Origin: Pseudomonas sp. HR96
GTDB lineage: Bacteria > Pseudomonadota > Gammaproteobacteria > Pseudomonadales > Pseudomonadaceae
NCBI RefSeq assembly: GCF_034059295.1
Contig: NZ_CP139141.1
Coordinates: forward strand, 1,099,001-1,163,000
Reading direction: 5' to 3'
DNA length: 64,000 nt
Shown in pieces: positions 12,005-22,700 of this stretch. The notes beneath the pieces were generated by a model. The model saw only the letters and a list, made by a program, of their open reading frames with translations, searched no databases and had not been told where the DNA came from. A program made the position numbers and the translations under genes. Numbering within the stretch: the stretch's first letter is position 1; each line of letters begins with the position of its first letter.

Positions 12005-12100
12005 GGTGAGTCCTAGGTTGACGACTGACAGTTGCATCGATTGGGCTATCGTACTGAGGGCAGGGAGGCTCTACCACTCGAATCTGCCTTGCGGGTCAGA

Positions 12101-12119
12101 TGTTGTGGTTATTACTACA
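12101..12119. promoter_or_regulatory. Putative HexR operator
   Basis: TGTTGTGGTTATTACTACA is an imperfect dyad, TGTnGT-N7-ACnACA, in the 180-bp divergent gap between hexR and zwf, 65 bases before the zwf ATG. It resembles the TTGT-spacer-ACAA half sites described for HexR in P. putida. Binding is inferred. Confidence 0.6.
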
Positions 12120-12184
12120 TTTCCCCTTGAATCGTGCCGTGAAAAACGGTATTTCTACGCCAACTTGATAAAAGAACAAACATT

Positions 12185-13640
<1,456 letters not shown>

Positions 13641-13654
<14 letters not shown>

Positions 13655-14354
13655 AATCAAACTGCCGGCGGGCGTGCGCGCCCACGACTTTGTCAGCCCG
13701 GCATTATTGGCCGAGGCCTTGGCCGGCAAGGTGGCCGAGCAACTGCGCAGTGCCATCGAGCAGCGTGGCGTGGCCTCGCTGGTGGTCTCGGGTGGTCGCA
13801 GCCCGGTGATGTTCTTCCAGTGCCTGGCACGTCAGAGCCTGGACTGGTCGCGCGTGGCCATCAGCCTGGCCGATGAGCGCTGGGTGCCGGTGGAACACGC
13901 TGACAGCAATGCGGGCCTGCTCAAACGCTATCTTCTGGTGGGCGCGGTGGCCAAGGCCAATTTCATCGGCCTGTATCAAACCACCGCCACTCAGGAAGAA
14001 GCTGCGCAGAAGGCCGACGAAGCCCTTGGCGAGCTGCCGGCGATCGATGTACTGGTGCTGGGCATGGGCGACGACGGCCATACCGCGTCGCTGTTCCCGG
14101 CCAGCCCGGACCTCGAGGCCGCGCTGCGCCTGGACAACCCGCGCCGCTGCGTGCCGATGCTGGCGCCCAGCGTGCCCCATCAGCGCTTGAGCATGAGCCG
14201 GGCGCTGCTGGCCACCGCGCGCTTCCCGGTGCTGTCGATCCAGGGCGCCGGCAAACTTGCAACCCTGCGTACCGCGTTGGAGGGCGACCTGGTTGCCGAG
14301 ATGCCGGTGCGCGCCTTTCTTCATTCTCCGTTGGATATTTATTGGTGCCCATGA
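13641..14354 (+). CDS. pgl: 6-phosphogluconolactonase
   Basis: Hydrolyses 6-phosphogluconolactone to 6-phosphogluconate. The product has 237 residues of the NagB/SIS-like fold. Recognisable motifs are [10 protein letters not shown] near residue 50, [11 protein letters not shown] near 80, and [13 protein letters not shown] near 140, which carries the catalytic His. ATG 13641 is chosen over an in-frame start five codons earlier because GGGAGG lies 7-12 bases upstream and MAISEIKLP matches the family start. It overlaps the end of zwf and the beginning of the eda region. Confidence 0.94.
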
Positions 14355-14371
14355 GCCAAGGATCAGCCGCT

Positions 14372-15049
14372 ATGACGACTTCCGAACAACAACAGCTGGC
14401 GCAAAGCCGCATGGCGGACAAGATCACCCAGATCGACGCGCTGGCCGCGCGGGCGAAAATTCTGCCGGTAATCACCATCGCTCGCGAAGAGGACATTCTG
14501 CCGTTGGCCGATGCCCTCGCTGCCGGTGGTCTCACCGCGTTGGAAGTGACCCTGCGCTCGCCGCTGGGCCTCACCGCGATCAAGGTGCTGCGTGAGCAGC
14601 GCCCTGAGCTGCTGATCGGTTCAGGTACCGTACTCGACCGCCACATGCTGGCGGCCACCGAGGCGGCCGGTTCGCAGTTCACCGTGACTCCGGGTGTGAC
14701 CCAGGACATGCTCCAGGCCGGCGTCGACAGCCCGCTGCCGATGTTGCCGGGGATCAGCAGCCCGTCCGAGCTGATGATGGGTTACGCGCTGGGCTATCGC
14801 CGCTTCAAGCTGTTTCCGGCGGAAGTCAGCGGCGGCGTGGCGGCCATCAAGGCTTTTGCGGGCCCGTTCGGCGAGGTGCGTTTCTGCCCGACCGGTGGCG
14901 TCGGCCCCGCCAATATCAAGAACTACATGGCCCAGCCCAATGTAATGTGCGTGGGCGGCTCGTGGATGATCGACAGTGCCTGGATCAAGAATCGCGACTG
15001 GGCACGTATTCAGGAAGTGACCGCAGAGGCCGTTGCCCTGCTGGATTGA
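14372..15049 (+). CDS. eda: KDPG aldolase (2-keto-3-deoxy-6-phosphogluconate aldolase)
   Basis: Cleaves KDPG to pyruvate and glyceraldehyde 3-phosphate, completing the Entner-Doudoroff pathway. The product has 225 residues, a TIM-barrel class I aldolase. Visible are the ILPVITI strand, the catalytic-base segment ALEVTLRSP, and the Schiff-base Lys in FKLFPAEVSGG. ATG 14372 has an AAGGA ribosome site at a good distance. An alternative ATG at 14351 overlaps the pgl stop and would add seven residues. A strong terminator follows. The partner edd is not in the window. Confidence 0.95.
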   Translation: MTTSEQQQLAQSRMADKITQIDALAARAKILPVITIAREEDILPLADALAAGGLTALEVTLRSPLGLTAIKVLREQRPELLIGSGTVLDRHMLAATEAAGSQFTVTPGVTQDMLQAGVDSPLPMLPGISSPSELMMGYALGYRRFKLFPAEVSGGVAAIKAFAGPFGEVRFCPTGGVGPANIKNYMAQPNVMCVGGSWMIDSAWIKNRDWARIQEVTAEAVALLD

Positions 15050-15073
15050 CGGTAAAGCTTCACGGCTTTATTC

Positions 15074-15106
15074 GGGGTGCGCTTGGTCGGCGCGCCCCTT
15101 TTTTTT
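15074..15106 (+). terminator. Intrinsic terminator after eda
   Basis: GGGGTGCGC pairs with GCGCGCCCC around a short loop and is followed by a run of eight T. It lies 25 bases after the eda stop and closes zwf-pgl-eda. Confidence 0.88.
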
Positions 15107-15142
15107 ACCCTGCCGTCGCAGTGCATGGTCCCCCGAACCTGT

Positions 15143-15364
15143 TCAGCGCCGATGCCGGGCCCGCAGCGGTATCAGCAGATCCGCCAGGCCGTTGTGATCG
15201 ACCTCGTGCATCAACGCCAACAGCCCGCCCAGTTCGCCTTTGGGGAAGCCCTGGCGGGCGAACCAGTTCAGATAGTGCCCCGGCAGGTCGGCGATCAAGC
15301 GGCCCTGATACTTGCCGTAAGGCATTTCCCGGGTGACCAATAGTTCAAGTAATTGTGGATTCAT
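15143..15364 (-). CDS. DUF3820 family protein
   Basis: A 73-residue cytoplasmic protein. The segment TREMPYGKYQGRLIADLPGHYLNWFARQGFPKGELG is diagnostic of the small DUF3820 family (described as putative quorum-sensing-regulated virulence factor), broken here as MPYGKYQGRLI and YLNWF...GFPKGELG. The frame is open 25 codons further upstream, but ATG 15364 starts the conserved MNPQLLELLVTREMP region. It stands alone, convergent with eda. The molecular role is not established. Confidence 0.8.
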   Translation of the reverse strand: MNPQLLELLVTREMPYGKYQGRLIADLPGHYLNWFARQGFPKGELGGLLALMHEVDHNGLADLLIPLRARHRR

Positions 15365-15515
15365 TAGTGCGCCAATAGAACGGGTAAAGGGTAAGTGAGA
15401 AAGGCTTGCATTCTGCATGGAGGCCTTTTGATACATCATGCATTAAGCAGTAGCCGCAAAAAGATATGATTGTGTAACTCGTTGAAATAAGAGGGAAATA
15501 TCTTTACGTAAAAAC

Positions 15516-15531
15516 TGGCACGAACGCTGCT
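15516..15531 (+). promoter_or_regulatory. Sigma-54-like (-24/-12) promoter
   Basis: TGGCACGAACGCTGCT has the GG-N10-GC spacing required by sigma-54 and matches TGGCACG-N4-TTGCW except for one base. It ends 40 bases before the ATG at 15571, which fits a short leader. An upstream activator site was not identified. Confidence 0.5.
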
Positions 15532-15570
15532 CTATTACTACCAGTCACCTAAACATAAGGAATCGACAAA

Positions 15571-16026
15571 ATGACTGCTACCAATAAAGAAGTGATCTCG
15601 GTACTGAACGATCTGATCGAAACCAGCAAGGATGGTGAAAAAGGTTTTGCGGCCTGCGCCAAAGACGTGAAAAACGTCGAACTCCAGCAAGTCTTCACCA
15701 AGCATGCACAAGAGTGTGCGGCAGCGGCCAACGAACTTCAAACCGAGGTGCGCTCGTTGGGCGGCGACCCGGAAGACTCCACCAGCGTGAGTGCCGACCT
15801 GCACCGCTTCTGGGTCGACATCAAGTCGTCGGTCACCGGCAAGAGCGAAGAAGCCATCCTCAACGAAGCCGAGCGCGGTGAAGACCACGCCAAGGCTGTC
15901 TACGAGAAGGCGCTGAAGAAAGACCTGCCGTCGAACGTGCGTTCCATCGTCGAACGCCAATACCACGGCGTGCAGCGCAACCATGACCAGGTCAAGGCTC
16001 TGCGCAACATCGCCCGCGCCAGCTAA
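15571..16026 (+). CDS. PA2169-like four-helix-bundle protein (DUF2383)
   Basis: A 151-residue acidic, all-helical cytoplasmic protein. The order of segments VISVLNDLIETSKDGEKGF, a central helix with HAQECAAAANELQ, and a final VERQYHGVQRNHDQVKALR is typical of the ferritin-like DUF2383/PA2169 family, linked in Pseudomonas with stress and stationary phase. An AAGGAA ribosome site precedes ATG. A sigma-54-like promoter lies just upstream and a terminator just downstream, so it is monocistronic. No metal-binding set of residues is obvious. Confidence 0.85.
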   Translation: MTATNKEVISVLNDLIETSKDGEKGFAACAKDVKNVELQQVFTKHAQECAAAANELQTEVRSLGGDPEDSTSVSADLHRFWVDIKSSVTGKSEEAILNEAERGEDHAKAVYEKALKKDLPSNVRSIVERQYHGVQRNHDQVKALRNIARAS

Positions 16027-16042
16027 AGCTGCCGCTGTAGCG

Positions 16043-16071
16043 AAAAACGCCAGCTCTGCTGGCGTTTTTTT
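16043..16071 (+). terminator. Intrinsic terminator after the DUF2383 gene
   Basis: ACGCCAGC-tct-GCTGGCGT stem flanked by A-run and T-run, 16 bases after the stop. The A/T symmetry would let it also end transcripts from the opposite strand. Confidence 0.88.
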
Positions 16072-16094
16072 ATGCCCCGTTTTATTCCACCGGC

Positions 16095-17609
16095 TTATGA
16101 CTCGATGCGCGCATCGGTGTAGCTGACCTGATTGCGACCGCGGTGCTTGGCCTGATACAGCGCCATGTCGGCTTCGTTCAGCAGGTTGCCCACGGTCCGG
16201 CCGGCACGGATGCGCTGGCAGCCGATGCCGATGCTCACGGTAGTCGGGCGCTGGTCATTGGCAAACGGCGGCTGCAACTCGACCGCCCGGCGAATGTGCT
16301 CGGCTATCAGCTGCGCGCCGCTGAGCGGGGTGTCGGGCAATATCACCAGAAACTCCTCGCCACCGTAGCGCGCGGCGATGTCGGTCGGCCGGCGAATGCT
16401 GGAATGAATCGCCGCAGCGACGTTGCGCAGCGCTTCGTCCCCGCCCTGGTGACCGTGGCGCTCGTTGAAGGCCTTGAAATGATCGACGTCGATCATCAGC
16501 ACCGACAGCGACTGGTCCAGGCGCAACGCCCGCGACCACTCCTTGTGCAGGTGCAGGTCGAGGCTGCGGCGGTTGGCCAACCCGGTCAGGCTGTCGGTAG
16601 ACGCCAGCGTCGCCAGCTCGGCCTCGGCCCGGTGGCGCAGGCGCAGCTCGCGGCCCAGCAGCAAGGTCAACCAGAGAATCCCCAGGCACAGCAGCCCAGT
16701 GGCGCTGCCGATCAGCAGCGCCGTGCGCCGCCAGGGCGCATAGACCACCTCGGCGGACTGGGCCACCACTACCAGCAACGGCAGGTTGCCGACCCGGCTG
16801 AAGGTGTACAGCCGATCAATGCGGTCCTGGCTGGACAACGCCGAGAAGCTGCCTTGGCCGGCCTGCAGGAAGCGCTGGAAATTCGGTCGGTGGCTGATGT
16901 CCTGGCCGACCAGGGCGCGCCCGGGCAGCTCCGGCTGCCGCGCCAGCAGGATACCGTCGAGGCTGATCAGGCTGACAGTGCTGTTTTCGCCCAGGTTCAG
17001 GCTTTTGAACAAGTCGTCGAAGTAGGCCAGGCGCAAGGCGCCTGTGGCGACGCCGAGAAACTCGCCACTGGCTGCGCTGATGCGCCGGCTGAAACTGATG
17101 CACCAGCCTAGGTCACCCATTCGGTCCTTGAATGGTGGGCTGATGGTCACCGCCGAACTGAGGTTGTTGCGGTGGGCAATGAAGCTGGGGTCATTGGCAA
17201 AATTGGCGTGCCGCGGTTCGTTGCTGACCGAGTCGCCACGCACGTCGCCGGCGGCATCGACCCACAGCAGGTCGCCGCGAAACGGCGCGGTGATGGCCCG
17301 GTCGAACAGAGTCTGTCGCCGCAGCGACGGCGGCACGCTGGCGAGGCCTGGATCCTGCACCGCATCGATAAGGCCCTGCAGCGCGGTTTCGTAGAGCCCG
17401 GCATTGCGCAGCACATCGTTATTGATCAGTTGCACCACATTGCGCGACGCGCGCACGGCCGCCTGCTCGGTATCGGCCCGCTCGCGAACCAGCAGGAAGG
17501 CGACGATCGCGACAATGGCCAGGGTTGCCAAACCGGCGCCCAGACGCAACATGCGTTCGGAGTTGCAGGGCTTGGGTTGGGAGAGCATTGAAGAGGAGTA
17601 AGGTGGCAT
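16095..17609 (-). CDS. Membrane diguanylate cyclase with periplasmic sensor domain
   Basis: Makes the second messenger c-di-GMP from two GTP. The product has 504 residues: a TM helix near 20-40, a periplasmic PDC/CACHE-like sensor region (about 42-295), a second TM helix (about 298-322), then a GGDEF domain (about 340-500). The active-site loop is GGEEF, an active variant, and five residues before it an RPTD matches the RxxD inhibitory site, so product feedback is expected. ATG 17609 is chosen because the next in-frame Met has no ribosome site; the frame itself opens 35 codons earlier. It is monocistronic and convergent with the DUF2383 gene. The sensed ligand is unknown. Confidence 0.9.
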   Translation of the reverse strand: MPPYSSSMLSQPKPCNSERMLRLGAGLATLAIVAIVAFLLVRERADTEQAAVRASRNVVQLINNDVLRNAGLYETALQGLIDAVQDPGLASVPPSLRRQTLFDRAITAPFRGDLLWVDAAGDVRGDSVSNEPRHANFANDPSFIAHRNNLSSAVTISPPFKDRMGDLGWCISFSRRISAASGEFLGVATGALRLAYFDDLFKSLNLGENSTVSLISLDGILLARQPELPGRALVGQDISHRPNFQRFLQAGQGSFSALSSQDRIDRLYTFSRVGNLPLLVVVAQSAEVVYAPWRRTALLIGSATGLLCLGILWLTLLLGRELRLRHRAEAELATLASTDSLTGLANRRSLDLHLHKEWSRALRLDQSLSVLMIDVDHFKAFNERHGHQGGDEALRNVAAAIHSSIRRPTDIAARYGGEEFLVILPDTPLSGAQLIAEHIRRAVELQPPFANDQRPTTVSIGIGCQRIRAGRTVGNLLNEADMALYQAKHRGRNQVSYTDARIES

Positions 17610-17774
17610 CGTCGCTTCGTTGTGGTTCTGGGTTGTTATCGTTCGATGCACAGAGGGTGCCGTGATGCCAGGCAGGCGCGGCGATAGTTTAGGAGGGGCA
17701 GGGCAGGCGAACAAGAGCGACGCTGGCAGGGGAAAACGGCCCGAATCGACAAGGGTTACGGCTGTTTGGATCCT

Positions 17775-17795
17775 AAAAAACCTTGTATAACAAGG
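17775..17795 (-). terminator. Intrinsic terminator after the OprD-family porin gene
   Basis: On the minus strand CCTTG-ttata-CAAGG is followed by TTTTTT, about 60 bases after the porin stop codon. A second, very GC-rich hairpin (17817-17837, GACCGCAGC-ggc-GCTGCGGTC) lies between stop and terminator. Confidence 0.75.
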
Positions 17796-17855
17796 CTTTG
17801 TAACGATTCAGTGACGGACCGCAGCGGCGCTGCGGTCGGCCGTTTCAAACGGGTG

Positions 17856-19202
17856 TTAGAAAATATTCACAGGGTAATCGACGATCACGCGGTATTCGTC
17901 CTGATTGTGGTCGACGTTCTCGTTGTAGCCGCCAGTGCCACGGTTGGTCGCCCAGCGCAGGCGTACCGAGAGGTCCTTGACCGGGCCGTGCTGCACCACG
18001 TACTTGACGTCCAGGTCGCGTTCCCAATGCATCGCGTCCTTGCCGTCCGGGGTGTAGTAGTAGCCATACGCCGGGCTGTCGGCGTTGGCCTTGGTCAGGT
18101 CGAGGGTGCCACGGGTGTAGGAAATCGCCGAGGTCAGCCCGGGAACACCGACATTGGTGAAGTCGTAGCCATACAGCGCCTTCCAGGATTTCTCGCCCGG
18201 ACCGTTGAAGTCCGACCATTCCTGGGAGTTGTCCAGGTTGATGCTGTCGCCGTCGCGGATGTAGTCGAACGGCGTGTTGCCATTGACCTTTTGCAGCGAC
18301 AGGCCAAAGGTGTTCATGCCCACGGCCACGTTGAAGTGCAGGCTGAAGGTGTTGTTGTCGATGCTGCCCAGCAGCGACTGGCCCGAGTTGTTGGTGCGGT
18401 AGTAGTTCAGCCCGGGGTTGAAGCTGACCAGGTCGTTCAGCGCATAGGTATAGTCAAGGCTATAGAAGTACTGGTCCCACATGTCCTTGAGCTGCGCGCC
18501 GTAGAGCTTGGTCGCCAGGCCCGGCAGTGGCTTCCAGGTGCCCCCGGCCCAGGTGATCTTCTTCGAGTCGGTGCCGTTGGCATCATAGTAACTCTGGATG
18601 CGCTGATTGCCGCTCTGGTTATACAGGGTGGTGAACGAGGCCTGGCCACCCTCCAGCGTCAGGTTCTTGATGCTGTTGTTGGTCAGGCTGACGCCCTGGA
18701 ACGTCATCGGCAACAGGCGAGTGGTGCCGCCGGCGACCACCGGGTTGTCGAGGTACAGGTCACCGATACGCAACACAGTGTCGAAGGCACGCACTTTCAG
18801 GGTGCCGCCGATGGAGCCGAAGCTGGTTGGCGCATCGCCGTAGCGGTTGCCGACTTTGTCGGTGGGCGATTCCGGCAGGATGCTGCTGCCCGAAGTGCCG
18901 CCACCGCCATCGAGCTTGAGCCCGTAGCGGGCATCGACGTCCAGGCCAAAGCCCACCGTGCCCTGGGTGAAACCGGATTCGAAACGCGCCGAAAAGCCTT
19001 GCGCCCATTCGGCTTCAAGCTTGCCTGCCGAACCTTTGACGTCGTGGTTGTCATGGTTGTAGTAGTAGTTGCGCAGGTCCAGATTCAGGTGCGAGCCCTC
19101 GATGAAACCATCGGTCGAGCTGCTGTCATCGGCCTGGGCCGCAGTCGCCATTGTTGCTGCAATGGCCAGGAACAACGGGCTGAAACTTGAAACTTTCTTC
19201 AT
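17856..19202 (-). CDS. OprD-family outer-membrane porin
   Basis: A substrate-specific channel of the OprD/OpdK superfamily, 448 residues. The signal peptide [24 protein letters not shown] is followed by a mature start with [19 protein letters not shown], a hallmark of OprD porins. The [15 protein letters not shown] strand, the YKSFG-loop-equivalent region and repeated aromatic beta strands follow, and the protein ends in Phe (YPVNIF). ATG 19202 is used; two codons earlier the frame begins at TTG. Family members import amino acids or organic acids, and the substrate here cannot be told. It is monocistronic. Confidence 0.88.
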   Translation of the reverse strand: MKKVSSFSPLFLAIAATMATAAQADDSSSTDGFIEGSHLNLDLRNYYYNHDNHDVKGSAGKLEAEWAQGFSARFESGFTQGTVGFGLDVDARYGLKLDGGGGTSGSSILPESPTDKVGNRYGDAPTSFGSIGGTLKVRAFDTVLRIGDLYLDNPVVAGGTTRLLPMTFQGVSLTNNSIKNLTLEGGQASFTTLYNQSGNQRIQSYYDANGTDSKKITWAGGTWKPLPGLATKLYGAQLKDMWDQYFYSLDYTYALNDLVSFNPGLNYYRTNNSGQSLLGSIDNNTFSLHFNVAVGMNTFGLSLQKVNGNTPFDYIRDGDSINLDNSQEWSDFNGPGEKSWKALYGYDFTNVGVPGLTSAISYTRGTLDLTKANADSPAYGYYYTPDGKDAMHWERDLDVKYVVQHGPVKDLSVRLRWATNRGTGGYNENVDHNQDEYRVIVDYPVNIF

Positions 19203-19296
19203 CGTCAATCGGCTCTTCTTCAGTGGGGGCAGAGTCTATTTTTGTTCCAGTCTGACTGGCTGGCTTATCTTTATTTTCATCAACGCCGGTGGAGCC

Positions 19297-19323
19297 AAAA
19301 AAAGGCCGCTGGGGGCAGCGGCC
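19297..19323 (-). terminator. Intrinsic terminator after the small secreted-protein gene
   Basis: On the minus strand GGCCGCTGCCCCCAGCGGCC is followed by seven T. It lies about 80 bases after the stop of the gene at 19405-19623 and before the divergent porin promoter region. Confidence 0.85.
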
Positions 19324-19404
19324 TAAGCATTCGTCAAGCGGAGCGCACTAAACGAAATACGGTGAAGCACTGGCCAATTAAATGGCCAAGCAACTAATTC
19401 GGTA

Positions 19405-19623
19405 TCAGCTATGATTCTGGATGTCGTGTTTCTGTTGTTGCAGGGCCGCTTGCCGAGTCTTCATTTCCTGCTGATGCGCAGCCAGTTCCTGGCGCTGTTC
19501 AACGGCTTCATGGCGTGCCTGGGTTTGTGCCACGAAGGCAGGAGACTCTTCAGCCAGAGCCAGCGGCGACAAAATCAGCGAACTCATGACGACAGCGGTG
19601 GCGATGCTCAGGGAGCGAAACAT
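19405..19623 (-). CDS. Small secreted Gln/Glu-rich protein
   Basis: A 72-residue protein not recognised as a known family. A signal peptide MFRSLSIATAVVMSSLILSPLALA is followed by a charged, Gln- and Glu-rich helical tail (ARHEAVEQRQELAAHQQEMK) that may form a coiled coil. ATG 19623 has an AAGGTC ribosome site; the frame opens nine codons earlier without a better site. It stands alone with its own terminator and likely acts in the periplasm. Confidence 0.65.
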   Translation of the reverse strand: MFRSLSIATAVVMSSLILSPLALAEESPAFVAQTQARHEAVEQRQELAAHQQEMKTRQAALQQQKHDIQNHS

Positions 19624-19798
19624 ATCAATGACCTTCTTGCACAGGGGCAAGTGTTATTCGATCGAAGTCACCCACGGTTGGAGTGACGCAATGGAAGTTC
19701 GAGTCAAGGGTAACCGCTTTGCGCATGATGAACAGTGAACAATACTTAAGACAGTAAAAGATCAGTTAATAACTGATCTTTTGTTTATGTAGTGAGTA

Positions 19799-22700
19799 TT
19801 ATCCGGCGCGCCAGGTCCGGTGCCAACGGCCCAGCTTGAGATAGATGATGGGCGTGGTGAACAGTGTCAGGCCCTGACTGACCAGCAGGCCACCCACCAC
19901 CGCCATGCCCAACGGCTGGCGCAATTCGGCGCCCGCGCCATGACCGAGCATCAGCGGCAGGGCGCCGAGCAATGCGGCCAGGGTGGTCATCATGATCGGC
20001 CGAAAACGCGTGAGACAGGCCTGGTAGATCGCCTGCTCCGGGGACAGGCCGCGCTGGCGCTGGGCGTCCAGGGCGAAATCGATCATCAGGATGCCGTTCT
20101 TCTTGACGATACCGATCAGCAACACCAGGCCGATCAAGGCCATGATCGAAAAGTCCTCCCCGCACAGCCACAGCATCACCAGCGCGCCCAGGCCCGCCGA
20201 GGGCAGGGTCGAAAGAATGGTCAGCGGATGCACGAAGCTTTCGTAAAGCACCCCGAGGATGATGTACACCGCCAGCAGGGCCGCCAGAATCAGCCACGGC
20301 TGGCTGGCCAGCGAGGCCTGGAACGCCTGGGCGGCGCCCTGGAAACTGCCGGTCAGGGTAGCCGGCATGCCGATCTCCAGCCTGGCCCGCTCGATCACCT
20401 GCACAGCGTCGCCCAGCGACACCCCGGGGGCCAGGTTGAAGGACAGGTTGGCGGCGGGGAACAGCCCGTCGTGGCTGATGGTCAACGGCCCGCTGACGGG
20501 CGCCGTGGCCCGGGCGAGGGCAGCCATAGGCACCAGTTCGTTGCCCAGCGGCGAGCGCAGATGGAAGAGCTCGAGGCTTTCGGCCTTGCCGCGCTGCGCC
20601 GCGTCAAGTTCCAGAATGACCTTGTACTGGTTGGCGTCGGTCTGGAATTCGTTGATCTGGCGCTGGCCAAAGGCGTCGTACAGTGTCTGGGCGACGTCGG
20701 CGACGCTCAGCCCGAAACGCGCGGCCGCTGCGCGGTCGATGTCGACGGGAGTGACGCTGGCGCCCAGTTGCAGGTCATTGGACAGGTCACGCAGGGCGGG
20801 CGAACCTCGCAGGTGTTCGGTGAGCCGCGCGGTCCACTGGTTGAGGAGGGTGCCATCGCTGCCTTTGACCACGTATTGGTATTGCGCACGGCTGGGGCCG
20901 GAACCGAGGTTGATGTCCTGGCCCGCGCGCAGGTACAGGACGATGCCGGGGATGGCTGCCAGTTGCGGGCGCAATCGATCGATGAAGCCGCTGGCCGACA
21001 CGTCGCGCTCGCTGCGATCTTTCAACGTGATGAAAAACCGGCCGTTGGCGATGGTCTGGTTGCTGCCGGTCACGCCCACCAGGTGGGAAAACACCTGCAC
21101 TGCTGGATCGGCGCCGACGACCTGCGCCAATTGCCGGTGTTTGTCGACCATGTCGTTGTAGGAAATGTCGGCTGCCGCCTCGCTGGTACCGACCACGAAG
21201 CCGGTGTCCTGCAAGGGAAAAAAGCCTTTGGGGATGACCACGTAGCCGCCGATAGCCAATGCCAGCGTGAGGGCGAACAGCCCCAGCATGGCGTTCTGAT
21301 GCGCCAGCGCATAGCGTAACCCGCGTTCGTATCCGGCCAGCAGGCGCTCACCGAAGCCGGGCCGGGCCTCGGCGCGGTGCGTCGGCCGGCGCATGCACAA
21401 GGCCGCCAAGGTCGGGGCCAGCGTCAAGGACACAACGGCGGAAATCAGGATGGTCGCCGTCGCCGTCAGGGCGAACTCCTTGAACAGCCGCCCCACCACG
21501 CCGCCCATGAACAGCAGCGGAATGAAGGCGGCAACCAGGGAAATGCTGATCGACATCACGGTGAAGCTGATCTCGCTGGCACCCTTGATCGCCGCTTCGC
21601 GCAAGCTCTCCCCGGCCTCGAGGTGGCGGTGAATGTTTTCCACGACGACAATGGCATCGTCGACCACAAAGCCTACGGCAATGACGATCGCCACCAGTGT
21701 CAGGTTGTTCAGGCTCATGCCCATGGCGTACATCACGGCCAACGTGGCAATCAGTGACACGGCCAGCACGGCGGTGACGATCAGCGTGGCCGACCACTGG
21801 CGCAGGAACAGTGCCATGACGGCCACCACCAGCAGCACCGCGATCAGCAGGGTCAGCTGCACCTCCTGCAGGGAAGCGCGAATGGTCTGGGTCCGGTCGG
21901 TGAGAACCTCCACCTGCACCGACGCCGGCAGCATCGCCTCCAGCGCTGGCAGCGCCGCCTTGATGCGCTCCACCGTGTCGATGATGTTGGCGCCCGGCTG
22001 GCGCGAGATGATCAGGTTCAGCCCCGGGCGCTCGCGCGACCAGGCCTGCACGTAGGCGTTTTCGGCGCCCGCCACGACCGTGGCGACATCGGCCACGCGC
22101 ACTGGCGCACCCTCGCGGTAGGCGAGAATCAGCCCGGCGTAGTCATCGGCTTCGAACAGCTGGTCGTTGGCGGCGAGAGTGGAGAGGCTGCTGTCGCCAT
22201 ACAAGGCGCCCTTGGCCAGGTTCAGGCTGGTGTCCTGCAGGGTCAGGCGCAGGTCGGCCAGGGTCAGGCCGAGGGCGGCGAGCTTGTCGGCCTGGGCCTG
22301 CACCCGAATGGCCGGGCGCTGCTGGCCACCGATATTGACCAGGCCGACGCCTTCGATCTGGCTGATCTGCCGCGCCAGCACGCTTTCGACGAGGTCGCTG
22401 AGCTGGGTGCCAGGCATCTGCATGGAGCTGACGCTGAGAATCAGCACCGGGCTGTCCGCCGGGTTGACCTTGCGCCAGGTCGGCAGGCTCGGCAGATCCT
22501 TGGGCAGGCGGCCGGCGGCGGTATTGATGGCCGCCTGAACCTCCTGGGCGGCCACGTCGATGCTCTTGTCGAGGCTGAACTGCAGCGTCAGCACGCTGCT
22601 GCCGAGCGCACTGGTCGAGGTCATCTGGGTCATGCCCGGTATGGCGCTGAACTGCACCTCGAGTGGGGTGGCCACGGAGCTGGCCATGGTCTGCGGGCTC

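Noticed and set aside
17817..17837. GC hairpin as terminator of the porin gene
   Set aside because: No T-run on either side; the hairpin with T-run at 17775-17795 is the better terminator.
17766..19190. 474-codon plus-strand frame opposite the OprD-family porin
   Set aside because: The minus-strand product has a signal peptide and clear porin features; the plus-strand frame is a shadow.
19820..21319. 499-codon frame opposite the RND pump
   Set aside because: Antisense shadow; the pump has all family motifs.
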